Source of the DNA: Pseudodesulfovibrio senegalensis
GTDB lineage: Bacteria > Desulfobacterota > Desulfovibrionia > Desulfovibrionales > Desulfovibrionaceae
DNA length: 64,000 nt
Assembly: GCF_008830225.1 (NCBI RefSeq)
Contig: NZ_WAIE01000004.1
Location: 271,691 to 335,690, forward strand
Reading direction: 5' to 3'
The stretch's first letter is position 1; each line of letters opens with the position of its first letter. A program made the translations under genes and the position numbers. The notes below the pieces were generated by a model. The model did no database searches, was not told the origin of the DNA, and saw only the letters and a program-made list of their open reading frames with translations. Of the stretch, positions 17,594 through 25,366 are shown one piece after another.

Positions 17594-19746
17594 TGAAAAA
17601 CATACTCGCGTGGCTGGCGTTTGCAGCCGTTGCGGTCGGTTCCGGGGTTTCGGTCCCGGCATGGGCCGCGGTGCCCGCTGGGGACGCCGAGCCCGTGGTC
17701 AAGTCCCGCAAGGACAGGACCCCCATGCCCGCAGGATGGGCGGCCAAGGATCAGGACGAGGCCAGAAAGCTGGCCACCAAGAAGTATCCTTTCGTGGAAA
17801 AGGTGCTCATGGAGGACCTGCCGCTCAGACAGCAGCGTCTGCGCAAGATGGGCATCGGCTACAAGGACATCAAGCACAGCTACATCCTGCTGGACAGTCC
17901 GTATGTTGATACCTACGAAAAGAAATACGAGCCCGTGCGGTTCATGCATTCCAAGCACGCCGCAGCGCTGGACGGCGACTGCGCGGCCTGCCACCATCTG
18001 CGGCCTGCGGACCCTAAGGCCCCGGAAACCGTGGCCTGCCGAGCCTGCCATCAGGAAACGGCCATTGGCGACGGTTCCGAGCGCATCGGACTCAAGGCGG
18101 CCTATCACATGCAGTGCATGGACTGCCACGAGAAGATGAAAAAGGGACCGGTGGGGTGCGAGGGGTGTCATGCCAAGCGCAGCGTGGACCACAAGGAACT
18201 GGTCAAGCTGCCGGAAAATCCCACGCCCCAACAGGTGACCATGGAGTGCCTGCGCTGCCATCAGGCCGCGGGCGAGGACATGCTGTCCACGGCCCATTGG
18301 CTGTGGCGCGGGCCTTCGCCGTATACAACCGAACACAGAAAGAGCGTCATGTCGGGAAAGGGGACAACGACGCTCAACAATTTCTGAATATCCCCCATCA
18401 GCAACGAGGCTCGTTGCACATCATGCCATGCGGGATACGGTTGGAAGGACGCTTCCTTTGATTTCACCAACGAAAAGAACATTGACTGCCTTGTGTGTCA
18501 CGACACCACGGGCAGCTACGTCAAGGCCCCGCCCAAGGCGGGTATGCCCGATCCCAAGGTGGATCTGAACTATGTGGCCAAGAATGTCGGCCCCACCAGC
18601 AGAAAGACCTGCGGCACCTGCCACTTCAGCGGCGGCGGGGGCGATGCGGTCAAGCACGCGGACATGAGCGCCGAGCTGTTCTGGCCCAGCCGGAACTGCG
18701 ACGTGCACATGGGCGGGTACGACTTCTCCTGCGTGGAATGCCACAAGACCCGCAACCACAAGATATCGGGCCGTTCCACGTCCGCGCCCGTGGCCGAAGG
18801 TTCCCGGGCCTGCGAGGACTGCCATACGTCCGCGCCGCACTATGGCGACACCCTGCTGGACCATCACCTGAACAAGCACAGTACCACCGTGGCCTGCAAT
18901 ACCTGCCATTCGCCGGTCTATTCCAAGTGCAGCCCCACCAAGACGTGGTGGGACTGGTCCACGGCCGGAGACACGGAGCGTGTGGTGGGCAAGGACAAGT
19001 ACGGCAAGCCGGATTACAACTGGAAAAAGGGGAGCTTCCTCTGGAAGGAATCCGCCAAGCCGCAGTATGCTTGGTACAACGGCTTCATGAGCCGCCTGCT
19101 GCTCGGCGACGCCATTGATCCCGAGGCACAGGGATTCGCGCCCGGCGAAACGCTGACCTTTGAACAGAAGCAGCAGCTCGTGCGCACGCGCATCACCGAG
19201 CCCATCGGTTCCATCGGCGACCCCCATTCGCGGATCACGCCGTTCAAGATCATGTCCGGCATCCAGCCCGCGGATGCGGAGCATCGCTATCTGCTCATTC
19301 CGCACCTGTATCCTTACGGCAAGGACGACAAGACCGCCTACTGGAAGAACCGGGACTGGCAGAAGTCCTTTGGCGAGGGCATGAAAAAGGCCAAGCTGCC
19401 GTACAGCGGCAAATACATGTGGGTGGCCACGGATATGTACTGGCGCATCGAGCACGAGGTCATGCCCAAGGAGAGCGCGCTCTCCTGCGTGCAGTGCCAT
19501 GAAAGCCTGAAGGGCGAGAAGACGTGCGACCGCTGCCATCAGGACTCCCGGAACGTCAAGTTCAAGGAGTTGGCGGAAAGGGGCACGGACTTCAGGTACA
19601 TGCAGTCCCAAGGACGCGACGTGGGCGATTTGATCGGCGTCACCAACTACATCGAGTTCAAGAAACTCGGCTACAAGGGTGACCCCATCATCTATGGCGG
19701 CCGCTTCAAGCAGCTGCCGTTGGGCTACGGCCCGGCCGCAAAGTAG
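17590..19746 (+). CDS. 13-haem cytochrome c, octahaem tetrathionate-reductase-like, with in-frame UGA (candidate selenoprotein)
   Basis: Read through one TGA (18385-18387), the frame gives 718 residues; ordinary callers would give 17590-18387 and 18493-19746. It has a Sec-type signal peptide (NILAWLAFAAVAVGSGVSVPAWA). Five CXXCH sites precede the TGA (CAACH, CRACH, CMDCH, CEGCH, CLRCH) and eight follow it (CTSCH, CLVCH, CGTCH, CVECH, CEDCH, CNTCH, CVQCH, CDRCH). The block from HWLWRGP through TLNNF-U-ISPISNEARCTSCHAGYGWKD and PTKTWWDWSTAGD resembles the octahaem tetrathionate reductase family. From memory of that family, a cysteine follows NNF, so UGA would encode Sec at residue 266. Similarity and frame are unbroken across the TGA. 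It is exported and probably receives electrons from the ferredoxin/NrfD pair. The substrate is unknown; a sulfur or nitrogen oxyanion is plausible. Confidence 0.85.
18385..18417 (+). promoter_or_regulatory. Sec codon and SECIS-like hairpin in the multihaem cytochrome gene
   Basis: TGA at 18385-18387 is followed 13 bases later by a perfect six-base-pair stem, GCAACG (18401-18406) with CGTTGC (18412-18417), closing the loop AGGCT. The loop begins 19 bases after the UGA and has G in its first two bases, matching the known rules for bacterial SECIS elements (16-37 bases, early loop G). Confidence 0.8.
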
Positions 19747-19771
19747 CGGACATTGCCCGGAAACGACAACG

Positions 19772-19808
19772 CGGCCCCGGACCATTGCGGTTCGGGGCCG
19801 TTTTTTTT
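19772..19808 (+). terminator. Rho-independent terminator of the cytochrome operon
   Basis: CGGCCCCG with CGGGGCCG, plus two further inner pairs, encloses a short loop and runs into eight Ts, 26 bases after the cytochrome stop. Confidence 0.9.
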
Positions 19809-19933
19809 GTGCGGTGCAGCAGTGTCTTTCCCGGTGCCGGGTTGCCATGAACATGCAAACCGGGGTAACTATGGTAATAAAACCATGAAAGAGGGAATTC
19901 GGGCGCGCGTCGAGGGCCGCCAAAGGAAATGTC

Positions 19934-21256
19934 ATGAACGGGCAGGTCGATTCCACCGGGCTGAAGCGGATTCTGGACTGCGTCGGACTGGGCGTGTTTG
20001 CCGTGGACACGGACTGGAGGATCATTTTTTTCAGCCGCGAGGCCGAACGCATCACGGGATTTACCGCGCAGGAGGCCATGGGCAGACTCTGCCGCGACGT
20101 GTTCGGATCCGACCGCTGCGTAAAGAAATGCCACCTGCAGCAGGCCATGCGTTCCGGCCGCAACGTGGTCAAGGCGCGCGTGGAGATCGTGAACCGGAAT
20201 AACCGGCGCGTGCCGCTGGAGGTCACCGCCGCGGTGCTGCGCGACGAGCAGGGCACGGTGCTGGGCGGGGTGGAATCCTTTGTGGACCTCACGGCCCGGC
20301 AGGCATTGGAAAAATGCGTGCGCCAGTCCTATCGCTTTTCGGACATGGTGGGGCGCGATCCGGCCATGCAGCGGCTGTTTCGCACCGTGGAGGTCGTCGC
20401 CCCCACCGAGGCCACGGTGCTGCTGCAGGGCGACACGGGCACGGGCAAGGACCTGCTGGCCCGGGTCATCCACAACTTGAGTCCGCGCTCGTCCGGCCCG
20501 TACGTGAAGGTCAACTGTGCGGCCATTCCTGCCAGTCTGCTGGAATCGCAGCTTTTCGGCTACCGTAAGGGTGCGTTCACGGATGCGAGGGAGGACAGGC
20601 CCGGCCTGTTTGCCGAGGCGCAGGGCGGCAGCATCTTTCTGGACGAGGTGGGCGACATTCCGCTGGAATCGCAAGCCAAACTCTTGCAGGTACTGGACGA
20701 GCAGCAATACATTCCCCTCGGGGCCACCAGCCCGGAGAGCGTGGACGTGCGCCTCATGGCCGCTACCAACCGGGATCTTGCGGCCATGGCTGACCGGGGC
20801 GTGTTCCGGCCGGACCTGTTTTACCGTCTGCGTGTGGTGGAGCTTGCCCTGCCGCCGCTGTCCGAGCGTCGCTGCGACATCCCTTTGCTCATCGACCATT
20901 TTCTGAACGAATTTTCGGCGTTGCAAGGAAAAACGGCACAGGAGCTTTCGCCGCGCGCACTCAAAGTCCTTCTGGATTACCACTACCCCGGCAATGTGCG
21001 CGAGCTGCGGCACATCATCGAACACGGGGTCATTTTGAGCACCGGCGAGACCATCCACGCGGCCGACCTGCCGCACTATCTGCTTTCCGGGCCGCGTCCG
21101 GCAGTGCCCGGCGGAGATGCATCAGACGAGACCGACGAGCGCACACGGCTTCGCCAACATCTGGACCGGCACGGCTGGCGTATGAACGAGGCCGCGCAGG
21201 CGCTCGGCATCGACCGCACCACCCTGTGGCGGCGCAGGCGCAAGCACGGGCTGTGA
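19934..21256 (+). CDS. PAS-AAA+-HTH sigma-54-type activator (with GAFTDA loop)
   Basis: 440 residues from ATG 19934. The PAS domain (about 10-125) carries a CVKKCH pair that could bind haem or metal or sense redox. The AAA+ domain has Walker A GDTGTGKD and Walker B IFLDEVGD, plus a GAFTGA-loop variant, GAFTDA. A C-terminal Fis-type helix-turn-helix follows (MNEAAQALGIDRTTLWRRRRKHGL). There is no receiver domain, so it senses its signal directly. The next gene, a UGA-containing CCG protein, has a good sigma-54 promoter and inverted repeats upstream, so this protein is its likely activator. The Asp in place of Gly in the loop may alter sigma-54 contact. Confidence 0.92.
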   Translation: MNGQVDSTGLKRILDCVGLGVFAVDTDWRIIFFSREAERITGFTAQEAMGRLCRDVFGSDRCVKKCHLQQAMRSGRNVVKARVEIVNRNNRRVPLEVTAAVLRDEQGTVLGGVESFVDLTARQALEKCVRQSYRFSDMVGRDPAMQRLFRTVEVVAPTEATVLLQGDTGTGKDLLARVIHNLSPRSSGPYVKVNCAAIPASLLESQLFGYRKGAFTDAREDRPGLFAEAQGGSIFLDEVGDIPLESQAKLLQVLDEQQYIPLGATSPESVDVRLMAATNRDLAAMADRGVFRPDLFYRLRVVELALPPLSERRCDIPLLIDHFLNEFSALQGKTAQELSPRALKVLLDYHYPGNVRELRHIIEHGVILSTGETIHAADLPHYLLSGPRPAVPGGDASDETDERTRLRQHLDRHGWRMNEAAQALGIDRTTLWRRRRKHGL

Positions 21257-21280
21257 TACGCCACAAGGGCGTTTTGCCGA

Positions 21281-21331
21281 TGTTGCATCTGTTGCGTTGT
21301 TTGTTGCGCACTGCAACACGATAACGCAACA
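21281..21331. promoter_or_regulatory. enhancer-like inverted repeats (GTTGC/GCAAC) upstream of the CCG protein
   Basis: TGTTGC-GCACT-GCAACA (21302-21318) lies inside a wider pair TGTTGCGTT (21290-21298) and AACGCAACA (21323-21331), with another TGTTGC at 21281. They sit about 70-140 bases before the sigma-54 promoter, the usual place for activator binding. Confidence 0.65.
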
Positions 21332-21401
21332 TCAGTTGCATCATTGGTTTCCCTGCCTGCCTAATCCGTTGAAATCATTGGTCCCGGATATTCTGCGATT
21401 T

Positions 21402-21417
21402 TGGCCTTGCTCTTGCT
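21402..21417 (+). promoter_or_regulatory. sigma-54 promoter of the CCG selenoprotein gene
   Basis: TGGCCTTGCTCTTGCT has TGGC and TTGCT with GG and GC exactly ten bases apart. The expected start of transcription is about 40 bases before ATG 21472. Confidence 0.7.
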
Positions 21418-21471
21418 CTTTACGGATAGTCTGGGCGCGTTGCGCGTCCGGCAAAGCCGCAAGGAGGTATC

Positions 21472-22770
21472 ATGGGCGAATCCGCAGTGCTTTCCATTGA
21501 CGTGAAACAGTCCAAGTTCATGGACAAGGTGCAGGAGTTGCTGCCCGAGGGCGGCAACCTGAACATGTGCCTCACCTGCGGGGCCTGCTCCGCGGGCTGT
21601 CCGGCCACCGGGCTGGAGGACATGAGCCCGCGCAAGTTCCTGCGTCTGGCCGCCATGGGGCAGGACGAGGTCATCATGTCCACGCCGTGGGTCTGGCTCT
21701 GTACCATGTGCAAGCGGTGCATTTATGCCTGCCCCATGGAAGTGGATATTCCGCAGTTGGTTTATTATGCGCGCCAGACATGGCCGCGCGACCAGCGGCC
21801 CAAGGGTATTCTCGGTTCCTGCGAGCAGGCCCTGAATACGGATGGCAACAGTGCCATGGGCGCGTCCAGCGAGGACTTCAAGTTCGTGATCGAGGATGTG
21901 CTCGAAGAGGTTCGCGAAACCCAGCCCGGCTTTGAGAATCTTGAAGCACCCATCGACAAGAAGGGCGCATACTACTTCCTGAACCAGAACTCGCGCGAGC
22001 CGGTCACCGAACCGGACGAGATGGTGCCCCTCTGGAAGATACTGAACATGGTCGGCGCGGACTGGACCTACGGAACCAGGGGTTGGGCCGCGGAAAACTA
22101 CTGCATGTTCCTGGCCGACGACGACGCATGGGAAACCGTGGTGCGCAACAAGGCCAAGGCCGTGGAAGACCTCGGGTGCAAGGTTTGGCTCAATACCGAG
22201 TGAGGCCACGAATTCTACGCAGTCCGGGCCGGACTGCAAAAGTTCAATGTTGAGCATGATTTTGAAATGGAAAGCATTATCCGGTGCTATGCGCGCTGGA
22301 TTCGCGAGGGCAAGCTGCCCGTCAATTCCGACTGGAACAAGGATTTGGGCGTGACCTTTACGGTTCAGGACCCTTGCCAGTTGGTGCGCAAGTCGCTGGG
22401 CGATCCCGTTGCCGAGGACCTGCGTTTCGTGATCCGCTCCGTGGTGGGCGAGGAAAACTTCATCGACATGTGGCCCAACCGTTCCAACAACTATTGTTGC
22501 GGCGGCGGGGGCGGATTCCTGCAATCCGGCTATACCGAGGCGCGCCGGGCGTACGGCCGCATCAAGCTGGACCAGATTCTTCAGACCGGGGCGGACTATT
22601 GCATTGCGCCCTGCCACAACTGTCATTCGCAGATTCACGACCTGAGCGAGCACTACGAGGCCGGGTTCCCGGTGGTGCACCTGTGGACCCTGATCGCGCT
22701 TTCGCTGGGCATTCTCGGCGAGAACGAACGCGAATACCTCGGGGAAGACCTGCAAAACGTGGGACTGTAA
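21472..22770 (+). CDS. Hdr/DsrK-like iron-sulfur protein with CCG domain and in-frame UGA (candidate selenoprotein)
   Basis: 432 residues when TGA 22201-22203 is read through; otherwise it splits at 22203 and 22267. The N-terminus has a two-cluster ferredoxin region (CLTCGACSAGCP, CTMCKRCIYACP). The C-terminus has a canonical cysteine-rich CCG motif (DPC-x39-CCGGGGGF, then CIAPCHNC), which in HdrB/HdrD binds a noncubane [4Fe-4S] cluster for thiol/disulfide chemistry. The UGA (residue 244) lies in NTE-U-GHEFY, the place of the ECGH(A/E) cysteine in Hdr/DsrK/HmcF relatives. Frame and similarity continue across it. It is cytoplasmic, without membrane helices, and sits under an apparent sigma-54 promoter behind its activator. 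The thiol or disulfide substrate is unknown. Confidence 0.88.
22201..22237 (+). promoter_or_regulatory. Sec codon and SECIS-like hairpin in the CCG protein gene
   Basis: After TGA 22201-22203, GCAGTCC (22219-22225) pairs perfectly with GGACTGC (22231-22237) around the loop GGGCC. The loop starts 22 bases after the UGA and begins with G, as bacterial SECIS elements require. Confidence 0.82.
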
Positions 22771-22777
22771 GTCGAGC

Positions 22778-22817
22778 GCGGCCTGTTCGATTGATCCGGG
22801 CGGGCCGCATTTTTTTT
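22778..22817 (+). terminator. terminator of the CCG protein gene
   Basis: GCGGCC (22778-22783) pairs with GGCCGC (22803-22808), followed by eight Ts. Confidence 0.75.
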
Positions 22818-22961
22818 GTGTCTTATGTGTGGGGCGGGCTGTTGCAGTGGGCGAAATCTGCGCAGACGCGGCCCTGCGGATGGGAACAAATAACGCCGTG
22901 CTGCCGGGTCATTTGATCATTTTTTGACGATAAAGATCATGATCCCAGATTGTTAAGGTGT

Positions 22962-22977
22962 TGGTCCGGAAAATGCT
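22962..22977 (+). promoter_or_regulatory. sigma-54 promoter of the DUF5320 gene
   Basis: TGGTCCGGAAAATGCT has TGG and TGCT with GG and GC ten bases apart, about 57 bases before ATG 23034. An imperfect repeat of GATCAT elements lies 25-60 bases upstream. Confidence 0.55.
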
Positions 22978-23033
22978 TATACGAGGGCAAGTGGTGATGT
23001 TTCTGTCCGGGGATAACAGCAAGGAGTTGCATC

Positions 23034-23330
23034 ATGCCTGGATTTGACGGAACAGGTCCGCGCGGAATGGGCGCCATGACAGGCGGCGGATTCGGAAACT
23101 GTGGCACCGGCGCCGGATACGGCGGTTATGGTCGCGGACGCGGCTACGGCCGTGGTTTCGGACGCGGTTTTGGCCGCGGTTTCGGACCGGGATACGGCGG
23201 CGCATATGTCGCCTCCCCGGTGGTGGCTCTGTCGCCCGAAGAGGAAAAAGCCTCGCTTGAACACAGACTCGAGCTTCTGGAGCAGGAAGCGACCCGGATC
23301 AAGGATCGTCTGGAGTCGTGGAAATCCTGA
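23034..23330 (+). CDS. DUF5320 family small Gly/Arg-rich protein
   Basis: 98 residues. The opening MPGFDGTGPRGMGAMTGGG is the signature of DUF5320 proteins, which in anaerobes often accompany dinitrogenase-cofactor-like (NifX/NifB-domain) or ORP-complex genes. A low-complexity RGFGRGFGRGFG segment follows, then a C-terminal coiled coil (LSPEEEKASLEHRLELLEQEATRIKDRLESW, split here only by description). No partner gene lies adjacent, so it appears monocistronic under its own sigma-54 promoter. Its molecular role is not established. Confidence 0.9.
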   Translation: MPGFDGTGPRGMGAMTGGGFGNCGTGAGYGGYGRGRGYGRGFGRGFGRGFGPGYGGAYVASPVVALSPEEEKASLEHRLELLEQEATRIKDRLESWKS

Positions 23331-23365
23331 AGCAGCATTCATTGACTTACTCCTCCTCTCTGCAA

Positions 23366-23396
23366 GGGCTGCCCCGGTGCAACGGGCGGCCCTTTT
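23366..23396 (+). terminator. terminator after the DUF5320 gene
   Basis: GGGCTGCC pairs with GGCGGCCC (one G-T pair) around a 12-base loop, followed by TTTT. Confidence 0.7.
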
Positions 23397-23453
23397 CAGT
23401 CTGTTTCGGAGGTTGGCGGACTCTCGCGGTGCGCTAGAAAACGGAGTCGCGGA

Positions 23454-23479
23454 CCGGCCGAGGCGCTGGCCGGTTTTTT
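23454..23479 (+). terminator. second rightward terminator-like hairpin
   Basis: CCGGCC (23454-23459) with GGCCGG (23468-23473), followed by six Ts. It lies some 60 bases after the previous terminator, so a short transcript might end here, but I could not define one. Confidence 0.6.
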
Positions 23480-23528
23480 CAAGGAAACTCTGGCTGGCGA
23501 AGAGTGAGCCGCGAGCGCCCCGTCCCGG

Positions 23529-24329
23529 TCAGTCCTGCTGCACGGATTCGGCGGCCGCAGCAACAAGGGCTCTGAAGAGCCTGCGTTGCGAACGGAACTG
23601 GATCATGTATTCCGGGTGCCATTGCACGCCGAGCACGAAGCGTTTTTCCGTGCCTTCCAGCGCCTGCACCATGTCTGATTCGTCCCGGGCAACGACTTCA
23701 AGCCCCTTGCCGAGAGCATCCACCGCCTGATGGTGCATTCCGTTCACGCGCAGGGTCTGCCTGCCCGTGATGCGCGCGAGGCGGCTGCCCTGTGCCGTAT
23801 CGACGTTTTTGACCGGAAAGACCGTATTGGGATGCCGTGCGTCTTCGTACACGTCCGCTATTTCTTGGTGCAGGGTTCCCCCGCAGACCACGTTGACCAG
23901 CTGCATGCCCCGACAGATGCCCAGAATGGGCAGATCCTTTTCAAGCGCCTGTTGCAGGAGCCGGACTTCCAGTGCGTCGCGCGCCTCGCTGGTGGCCGGT
24001 GCACCTTTGCGCGCTGCAAGGTAGCGAAACACGAAAATGGCCAGCGAAACGAGCATGCGCACGAGGTGAATCCACCACGGATGGCGTTTTTCGGTATCCT
24101 TGGTGGCATCCAGTATGCTCATGGGCTTTTCCGCGTCCTGATACAGGCCGGGGGTGATGTCGGCCCCGCCGCTGAGCACCACCCCGTGCAGCCCGGCGAT
24201 GTCCGCAGGCCTGCGCGGGGTGATGCGCACGGCAACGGCGCCCGCAAGGCGCAGGTTCAGCCATATGAACAGCCATGGGGCGAACCCGCCGCGGTCCTGT
24301 GTGCTCACTCCGATGCGCGGCCTATGCAT
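23529..24329 (-). CDS. class I glutamine amidotransferase-like peptidase, family C26
   Basis: 266 residues from ATG 24329; an ATG at 24341 in the same frame is an alternative. GxSxQ-like opening (PRIGVSTQDRGG), the nucleophile motif LGICRGMQLVN with Cys, and the catalytic His in VLGVQWHPEY mark the gamma-glutamyl-gamma-aminobutyrate hydrolase / C26 family, which cleaves gamma-glutamyl isopeptide bonds. It carries an unusual hydrophobic insert (WWIHLVRMLVSLAIFVFRYLA) near residues 85-105 that could be a membrane-embedded hairpin. It overlaps the amidoligase gene, so the pair are coupled maker and breaker of gamma-glutamyl amides. Confidence 0.88.
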   Translation of the reverse strand: MHRPRIGVSTQDRGGFAPWLFIWLNLRLAGAVAVRITPRRPADIAGLHGVVLSGGADITPGLYQDAEKPMSILDATKDTEKRHPWWIHLVRMLVSLAIFVFRYLAARKGAPATSEARDALEVRLLQQALEKDLPILGICRGMQLVNVVCGGTLHQEIADVYEDARHPNTVFPVKNVDTAQGSRLARITGRQTLRVNGMHHQAVDALGKGLEVVARDESDMVQALEGTEKRFVLGVQWHPEYMIQFRSQRRLFRALVAAAAESVQQD

Positions 24330-25302
24330 TGAGGTACGCATCCTTCAGGAACGCCACCCAGCGGGCCGGGGTCCTGCCCGGTTTCAGATATTCGCGGCTC
24401 AGTGCGTCGATGACGCCGAGGTCGGCGGCGAGGCATTCCACCGTGACCCAACGGTTCCATTCCAGCGCCATGGACCAGCCGGGTTCGTCAATGCGGCAGT
24501 CCGGCAGCCTGTAATGGAAGGCCGGGCGGGGTTTGACCAGTTGCGGTTCGTGGATGGAATCCAGCGTGCGCTTTTTGTCCAGATGAGCGAACAGGCAGGT
24601 CATGTCCAGCGGCCGGTTGCGGGTGGGGTTGTAGGCCATGTAGTCGTCAATGAGTTCGGTCTGGCCGGGCCTGTAGGCCGGGTCCAGCACCTTGGCCACG
24701 TATTGCGGAGGAAAATCGTTGATGAACGGGGATATCCTGCGGGTCAGGTTTACGTTGATGCTTTGTTTGAGCCAGTCGAGCAGCAGCAAAAACGCCCGCA
24801 GGTACGAAAGCAGGGTGAACGGGTCGCGCGCGGGAATTTCGGGATTGAACTGCATGCCGAACCCGTAGAGCAGGGACGCGCGGGTTCCTTTGGCGTGCAT
24901 CTCCCGGAGCGCGGTTTCCAGCCGGTCCAACTCATGTATCCTGTCCATGGGTATGGGTGGCGTGACTATCTCCAGCGGCACCGCAATGGATGCGAGATTG
25001 AACAGGGTGTCGTCGATGCGGTCCAGCATGTCGGGGTCGGGAGTGAACCCGAGTTTTTCCAGAAAGGCGAGATAGGTGCGCTCCTGTAATTGGATGGAGT
25101 CCACCTCAAGGCCGAAGTCCCCGAATTCCCCGGACGTGATGTTGTAGCGGAACTTTGATGATTTTGTGAGTTCTCCACCATAGAGCTCGGCGATTTTATT
25201 GCCGAGCCGGTCCATGCCCACGCTGGCGAATTCCAGCTCGAATCCCACGCGCCGGTATTGGCCGTCGTCGCGTTTTTGCCTGTTCGGATATGTCCATTCC
25301 AT
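24322..25302 (-). CDS. putative amidoligase (PF12224-like)
   Basis: 326 residues from ATG 25302 behind AGGGA. The start VGFELEFASVGMDRLGNKIAE and the FGLEVDSIQL and VPLEIVTPPIP motifs are those of the amidoligase family, glutamine-synthetase-like ATP-dependent ligases that form amide bonds between an amine and a carboxylate. Known members often pair with C26-type glutamine amidotransferases, as here (8-base overlap). Inference: together they add and remove gamma-glutamyl groups on a small molecule or peptide. The substrate is unknown and no peptide precursor gene is evident nearby. Confidence 0.88.
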   Translation of the reverse strand: MEWTYPNRQKRDDGQYRRVGFELEFASVGMDRLGNKIAELYGGELTKSSKFRYNITSGEFGDFGLEVDSIQLQERTYLAFLEKLGFTPDPDMLDRIDDTLFNLASIAVPLEIVTPPIPMDRIHELDRLETALREMHAKGTRASLLYGFGMQFNPEIPARDPFTLLSYLRAFLLLLDWLKQSINVNLTRRISPFINDFPPQYVAKVLDPAYRPGQTELIDDYMAYNPTRNRPLDMTCLFAHLDKKRTLDSIHEPQLVKPRPAFHYRLPDCRIDEPGWSMALEWNRWVTVECLAADLGVIDALSREYLKPGRTPARWVAFLKDAYLNA

Positions 25303-25366
25303 GAATTGTTTTCCCTTGCGTATGTTTTTGGGGCCGGAACGTTCGTTTGGTGTGGCGGGGGCCTGC

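Noticed and set aside
18421..20292. Leftward open frame of 623 codons over the cytochrome and regulator genes
   Set aside because: Antisense of two recognised genes; no ribosome site and no recognised domain.
23401..23480. Riboswitch or small RNA before the second terminator
   Set aside because: Some pairing is visible, but no recognised riboswitch core and no start signal.
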